From the NCBI GenBank assembly GCA_026770585.1, contig MU646431.1:420670-439231 (forward strand): a stretch of 18,562 nt of DNA. The letters run 5' to 3'. Source of the stretch: Baffinella frigidus. Its lineage: Eukaryota; Cryptophyceae; Cryptomonadales; Baffinellaceae. The notes under the pieces were generated by a model, which worked only from the letters and a program-made list of their open reading frames with translations, had not been told where the DNA came from and made no database searches. Within the stretch, counting starts at the first letter, position 1. Each line of letters opens with the position of its first letter. This document shows, in pieces, positions 1 through 6,100 of this stretch. Both the position numbers and the translations under genes were made by a program.

Positions 1-16
1 ACCCTGAACCCCCCAG

Positions 17-145
17 GTGTCGTACAACCTTCTGCGGCGGGTGCTGCGGGGGCTGTTCTATGTGCTCTTCTTCTCGATGTTCGCGACGACGCTCTTCGTC
101 ATCCTCGTCATCATCCTCTTCGTCGTCCTCGGCATCCTCCTCAAG
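17..145 (+). CDS. Exon A of membrane protein: first membrane segment
   Basis: Acceptor CCCCCCAG at 11-16 and donor AAG|GTCCCC at 146. The 43 codons begin VSYNLLRRVLRGLFYVLFF and end VVLGILLK. A basic patch is followed by about 30 hydrophobic residues rich in V, I, L and F, long for a single membrane helix. This is the most 5' exon visible. Confidence 0.72.
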
Positions 146-3100
146 GTCCCCCCCTATCCCTAACGGTCTCGGGTGTGTTTCTTAGAAGGCCGCAATATGT
201 TCTTAGAAGGCTTCTAATATTCTTAGAAGGCCTCAATATGTTCTTAGAAGGCTTCTAACATTCTTAGAAGGCTTCAAACATTAAGGCCTCGTCATCCTCC
301 TCTTTGTCATCCTCGGCATCCTCCTCAAGGTCTCCCCCTAACGGTTTCGGTCCCTAGGCCACTCAGCGGACTTCGAGGGGATATTGAATAACCCCTAAGC
401 GATAAGACCTAGGACCCTACGGTAGGCAACCCGTAGGGAGATAGGGGGGTTCCTACGGATAAGGTAACGGAAACTCGGGCTCTCAGAGCCCGAAAATCCC
501 TTCGTAGCCCACTGTGTTGGGTGTCCTACCGTAGGGTCCTATGGAATGAATACCCTAAGCTCCCAGATCCGAAATAAGCTGTTTCGGGGTGTCGGCCAAA
601 TATCATCTCGGAAAATAACTGAATCAGTTCCTTTTCAATAGGAGGTTGAATATGAGAAATTAGTTAGGGCATAGCAAATTTAATAAGACCTCTTAATTAA
701 ATGAAGACGCTAATTAGGGAACTGGTTCAGTTATCTTTCGAGATGAGATTCGGGGTCATCGTGCTCCTCGTCATCCTCGGCATCCTCAAGATCGAGAACC
801 CATGGTTACTTAAGTTAACGCCACCGTTACTTAAGTTAACGGAGGTTCCACTTTTGCTTTGAGACGTTCCTCTCTCGACGTTTGTCTCGGTGCAAGAGGA
901 ATCCCCCTAACGGTTTCGTAACGGTTTCGGACGCGATAGCGATCGTGAGGGCCGTCTATAAACCACTGCCAAAAGTTGGTGAGGGTGGTACTAAAACTGT
1001 CAACTTACTGCTAAAAGTTGACGATGATGGTACTGAAGTGTCAACTTTACCAGACCTCGGTGACGCTTCCGTACGCCCATGGTCGCAGTTCCCCGCTATT
1101 GGCAGACTATTATTAAGTTGACGTGCTGGGTGCGCGGTACAAATCCATCAACTTTTGTCACTGGGTGCGCGGTACAAATCCGTCAACTTTTGGCACAAAT
1201 CCGTCAATTTTTGGGACGGCAGGCCTCGGTGACGCTGCCGTAAGCGATCGGGGGCGGAGCTCACTGCCAGAAACCCTGAACCCCGGAACCCTGAAACCCG
1301 AAACCCGAAAACCCTACAAGCCGAAATCAGGATATGGGGGGGGGTGCTGACCTGGCCCAGAATCTCGTCGGGGGTCATAGTCTCAGGGTTGGTTGGTTAC
1401 ACCCACCCTGGAGGCAACTATTGGGCAAATCGATGGTTTCTTAAGTCTTAACGCCCATACAAATGCCACCAGAATCGGGTGGCGTCTGTGGGAGATTGAC
1501 TTACGATTTGCCCCTGGGTTGCCTCCTGGGTGGGAGAGAGATGATAATCTCGAGGGACCTACCCAGAATCGTATATCACCAAGTATGCAACGTATACGAA
1601 GACACGAGGCTGACCCGGCTCGCGCCTCCGGCAGGCATCGGTGACGCTTCCGTACGCGATAGCCATCGGGGGGGCGCTGATTGTCGCCGCGTCCTACTTT
1701 GCCAAGGTCCACCCGAAGCCCCCAAAACCCAACCCCAAACCCCCAACCCCAACGTCAACTATTGATCAAGTGCTTCTGGGGGCACGACGAAAGTTACTAC
1801 ACGCACGGGTCATACTAGTAATAGTGAAAAAATGTGTGGTAAGTTTGAAACCCGATTCCTCTTGCTTCTCGACTGCAAGAGCGCTGCCCGCCGAGACAAA
1901 CGTCGAGAGTGGAACTCAAAGCAGAAGTGGAACCTCCGTTAACTCAAGTTATCTTAACCTCTTCCGTACGCGATCGCCATCGGGGGGCGCTGATTTCATC
2001 TGGACGAGTATTTATGATAAATACGCCACGGCAACGAAGATTACTACACAAATGCTTTAATAACTACTAGTATGATCAATTTGTGTAGTAAATTTCGTTG
2101 CCTTTGCGTATTCATCATAAATACTCACCGCGATGAGATTGTCGCCGCATCCTACTATGCCAAGTTGCTCCCGAGGCCCCAAACCCCCAACCCCAAAACC
2201 CAGACCCCAAACCCCAAACCCCAAACCCCACACCCGGAACACCGAACACAAAACACAAAACACAAAACACAAAACACCCAACCCCTGTATAAAGCGGCTG
2301 TTGTTAAAGAACCCTAAACCTGGAACCCGAAATCCGAAACCCGAAACACTCATAACCTGTGCCTTTCATCCTCTCCCCTCTCCCCTCACAAACCCTACCC
2401 GAAACCTTACCCGCTCATAAACCAAACTCCTAACACCCCAAACACCAAAAATTAACCCTAAACCCTAAACCCCAAACCCTCAGCACCAAACCACAAACCT
2501 TCAACACTACCCACCAAACCCCACACCCTATACACGAAACCCTAACCCCACACCCCTCACCCCCGAAGAACACGCGGTCACCGAGAACATCCTCCAACCC
2601 CTCACCCCTAACCCCGGGAACCAGGAGACCTAAACCATAAACCATAAAACATAACCCATAACCCCGAAAAACAGGAAGAGGAATTCCCAATGCGGGTGCA
2701 ACGCACAGACACCAAGAAGCCTAACCACCGCCCCTAACCCATAACCCTTTGCCCGAAAACAAGAAACCCTGAAGTTTGCACGAAAACAAGAAACCCTGCA
2801 CCCTCATCTTGAACAAACCCTGAACCCTCACCCCTAAACCCCAAACCCCAAACCCTAAACCCCAAACCTTGAACCTTAAACCCCAAACCCTAAACCCTAA
2901 AACCTAAACCCTAAACCCTAAACCCTAAACCCTAAACCCTGAAACAGGAAGCGAAGTTCCAGATGCGGGTGCAGCGCGCGGTCACCAAGAACATCCTCAT
3001 GTACAAGAACAAGGTCTCCCTACACCCTAAACCTCCCACCCTACACCCTGCACCCTACACCCTACACCCTAAACCTTAAATCCTACTCCCTCAACCCTAC

Positions 3101-6100
3101 ACCCTACACCCTACACCCTACATGGATTGCATCGCCTTAACTCCATGAACCATTACATCGCAAGCCCTAAACCCTAAACCCTAAACCCTAAACCCTAAAT
3201 CTTCAACCCTCGACGCCAAACCCTAAACCCTAAACCCTAAAGTGATCATCAAGAACATCCTCATAATCAAGAACAAGGTCTTGACCTTGCTACTCCCACG
3301 CCAGGATCATCGAAACATCCATTTTTGACATCTTTCATGGGAACCCCCTTGAATCCTTAAGTCAACCACGTCAGATCTTACGTGGATAAGGCGTCGGTTT
3401 TCCTCGATCAGTCTGGCGTGGACACAAGGCTACAGAGAGCCGATCGTTCCGGACATCCGGGGTAACGTGACCATTCCCGGTACAAACTGACAAAAAAAAT
3501 CCAATTCCGGCCCCCTGTAGCCTTCTGACCGGTCACCAAGATAGCCTCATGTAACAGAACGCTTGCACCCGGGCAATCCTGAGCCGCGTTACCCCGCGTA
3601 CACCCGGCCAATCCTGAGGCTGGTTACCCCGCGTACACCCGGGGAATCCTGAGCTGCGTTACCCCGCGAACAGGTGGCGAAATCGATCCCCCCGGCGCTC
3701 CTCGACGCGACCATGGGCCGCAACATCGCCCAGGTGCCAAAAGTTGACGGATTTGTACCGGGGAAGAGCGACCAGGGTTGCAATATCTGTTGCTTAAGTT
3801 AACTTAAGTTGACCAGGCGCCTAACCCATTAACCCCAACCCCTACACCCAAAACCCTAAACCCAAAACCCAAAACCCTAAGCCCTGAGCCCTAAACCCTA
3901 AACCCTAAACCATAAACCATAAACCCTAAACCCTGAACCCTGAACCCTGAACCCTAAACCCTAAACCCTAAACCCTAAACCCTAAACCCTAAACCCTAAA
4001 CCAGGCGCTGCATGACAACGGGCTGGCGACGCCCTCGATCGTCATCAAGGTTGAGGGTTCAGGGTTTAGCGTTAAGGCGAGTTGAGGGTTTAGGGTTAAG
4101 GTGGGTTTAGGGTTTAGGGTTAAGAAGGGTTGAGGGTTGAGGGTTGAGGAGGGCATAGGGTTTAGGGTTAAGGATGGTTTAGGGTTTAGGGTTAAGGAGG
4201 GTTTCGGTATAGGGTTAAGGAGGTTGAGGGTTGAGGATTGAGGACGGTTTAGGGTTTAGGGGTTTAGACTTCCTCGATTGTCATCAAGGTGGTGTTCGGC
4301 CACCCGAACCCGAAACCAAAACCCGGAACCGAAACCCGGAACCGAAACCCGGAACCGAAACCCGGAACCGAAACCGAATCCCGAAAACTGAAACCCGGAA
4401 CCGAAACCGAACCCCGAAACCTGAAACCGAAACCGAAACCGAAACCCGAAACCGAAATCGAATCCTGAAAACCGAAACCGAAACCGAACCCCGAAACCGT
4501 CAACCGTGAGCCCCAAACCCTAAACCCGAAACCCCAAACCCCAAAAGGTGTTCAACTACCTCGTCGCGATGGGCTGCGTGTATTTCTTCCTCTTCACCGC
4601 GTTTGAGGTGACTCCCGAACCCCGTACCCGAAACCCCGAAACCCCGAATCCCGAAACCCAAAACCGTACCCGGAACCCCAAACCCGAAACCCGCATCCCA
4701 GAACCCGCCCGCCCAGAAACTCAAACCCGAACCCCGAAACCACCTCAACCCGAAACCCTAACCCCTTCAACCCGAATCCCGAAACCCGAAACCCGAAGCC
4801 CTAACCGCGAAGCCTACCGCAGGCGTGTTCTTCTTCCTCTTTATTACCATCTTAAAGGTCCTGAAAACAGGTCTTAACCTAGTGAAAAGTGATCAACTTA
4901 CCAACTACACTGCTAGCCAGGATATTTTACCTTAAGTCAACTGGCTGCTCCTCGGCAGTAAGTTGCCAGGGAGGGTGCTCCCAGAGCACCTGATTTACTT
5001 AAGGCTCTGGCTCTGAGGAGCAGTTGACTTAGGTGAAATGTTCTGGTTGGCAGTGAACTGCGCACTGGTAAACCGAAACGTCGACTTTTGATTAAGTGTT
5101 TTGGGGGCACGAAAGTTACTACACGCACGGGTCATACTAATAATAGTGAAAAAGATGTGTGGTAAGTTTGAAACCCGATTCCTCTTGCTTCTCTCGACTG
5201 CAAGAGCGCTGCCCGTCGAGACAAAAGTCGAGAGTGGAACTCAAAGCAAAAGTGGAACCTCCGTTAACTTAAGTTAACTTAAGTGGAACCTCCGTCAACT
5301 TAAGTTAACTCAAGTCGAGAGTGGAACTCAAAGCAAAAGTGGAACCTCCGTTAACCTAACTCGACAAAGAGGCGTTCACTTCATTCAAGAGCGAGGCACA
5401 GGGGCGCGAGGGGAAGCGCCCCACCACTCGAGAATGCTAGAGGGGCCTATTTATATGTGGGGTTGTAGATATTTGTACCAGGATAAGGTATTCCAACTTC
5501 GTGACTGGCCAATATATGGCTAGTAACGTGACCAATCAACGAAAGTTACTACACAAATGCCCACTTTTAAAAGCACATTGGTTTTAAATAGGCCCCTCTA
5601 GAATTCTCGTGTGGCAGGGCTGAGTCACGATAGGGCGAGAGTGGAACTCAACGCAAACGTGGAACCTCCGTTACAACTTAAGTAACGGTAGAAACCCGAC
5701 ACTTAAGTCCCGTTAACTTAAGTAACGGTAGAAGCCCGACACTTAAGTCCCGTTAACTTAAGTAACGGTGACCGTTACTTAACCGTTACTCACCCGACAC
5801 GCAGGCGTTCACGGACAGCAACGACTTGATCGCCTCGCTGATCAACGACTTCATCCTCCTCATCGTCGTCGTCCTCTCGTACATGGTAAACCCTAGAGCC
5901 AATGTGGTAGGACTTGGCCAGCGCGAGTCACGGGGAAGGGTCGTAGTGTCCGCGTGTCACGGGGAAGGGTGTCACGGGGAAGGGTCGTAGGTCTCATCGT
6001 CGTCGTCCTCTCGTACATGGTGCTCCCTAACCCCGCGTGTCACGGGCAAGGGTCGTAGGTCTCATCGCTTAAGGGTTATTCCAAAATCCCTTCGAAGTCC

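Larger units (their letters stand above)
146..1634 (+). other. Intron A-B (1489 bp), no gene inside
   Basis: Contents in order: a 20/21-bp tandem repeat, an echo of exon A, a hairpin element, a MITE-like element, a second exon A echo, a fragment of a dispersed repeat, three echoes of exon B, and 35- and 42-bp tandem repeats. Open frames here cross these repeats and I do not regard them as genes. Confidence 0.6.
1707..2947 (+). other. Intron B-C (1241 bp), no gene inside
   Basis: Holds a copy of a 190-bp dispersed repeat, an exon B echo interrupted by a 141-bp element, CCCCAAA/CACAAAA and CCCTAAA arrays, and two echoes of exon C. No coding region beyond these copies is visible. Confidence 0.6.
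4608..5804 (+). other. Intron F-G (1197 bp), no gene inside
   Basis: Contains a CCCGAAA array (4618-4800), an exon F echo, a 148-bp MITE, the second copy of the 190-bp dispersed repeat, a second MITE and a 40-bp tandem repeat reaching the exon G acceptor. Confidence 0.6.

Noticed and set aside
181-283. CRISPR-like array
   Set aside because: Unit of 20-21 bp without unique spacers, no cas genes, and eukaryotic context.
4823-4857. An alternative exon replacing exon F
   Set aside because: It has AG and GT borders and similar hydrophobic coding, but 35 nt is out of phase and the in-phase frame has a stop.
4231-4877. Long frames of RNRNPEPKP type on both strands
   Set aside because: By-products of CCCGAAAC arrays, apart from the real exon F segment.
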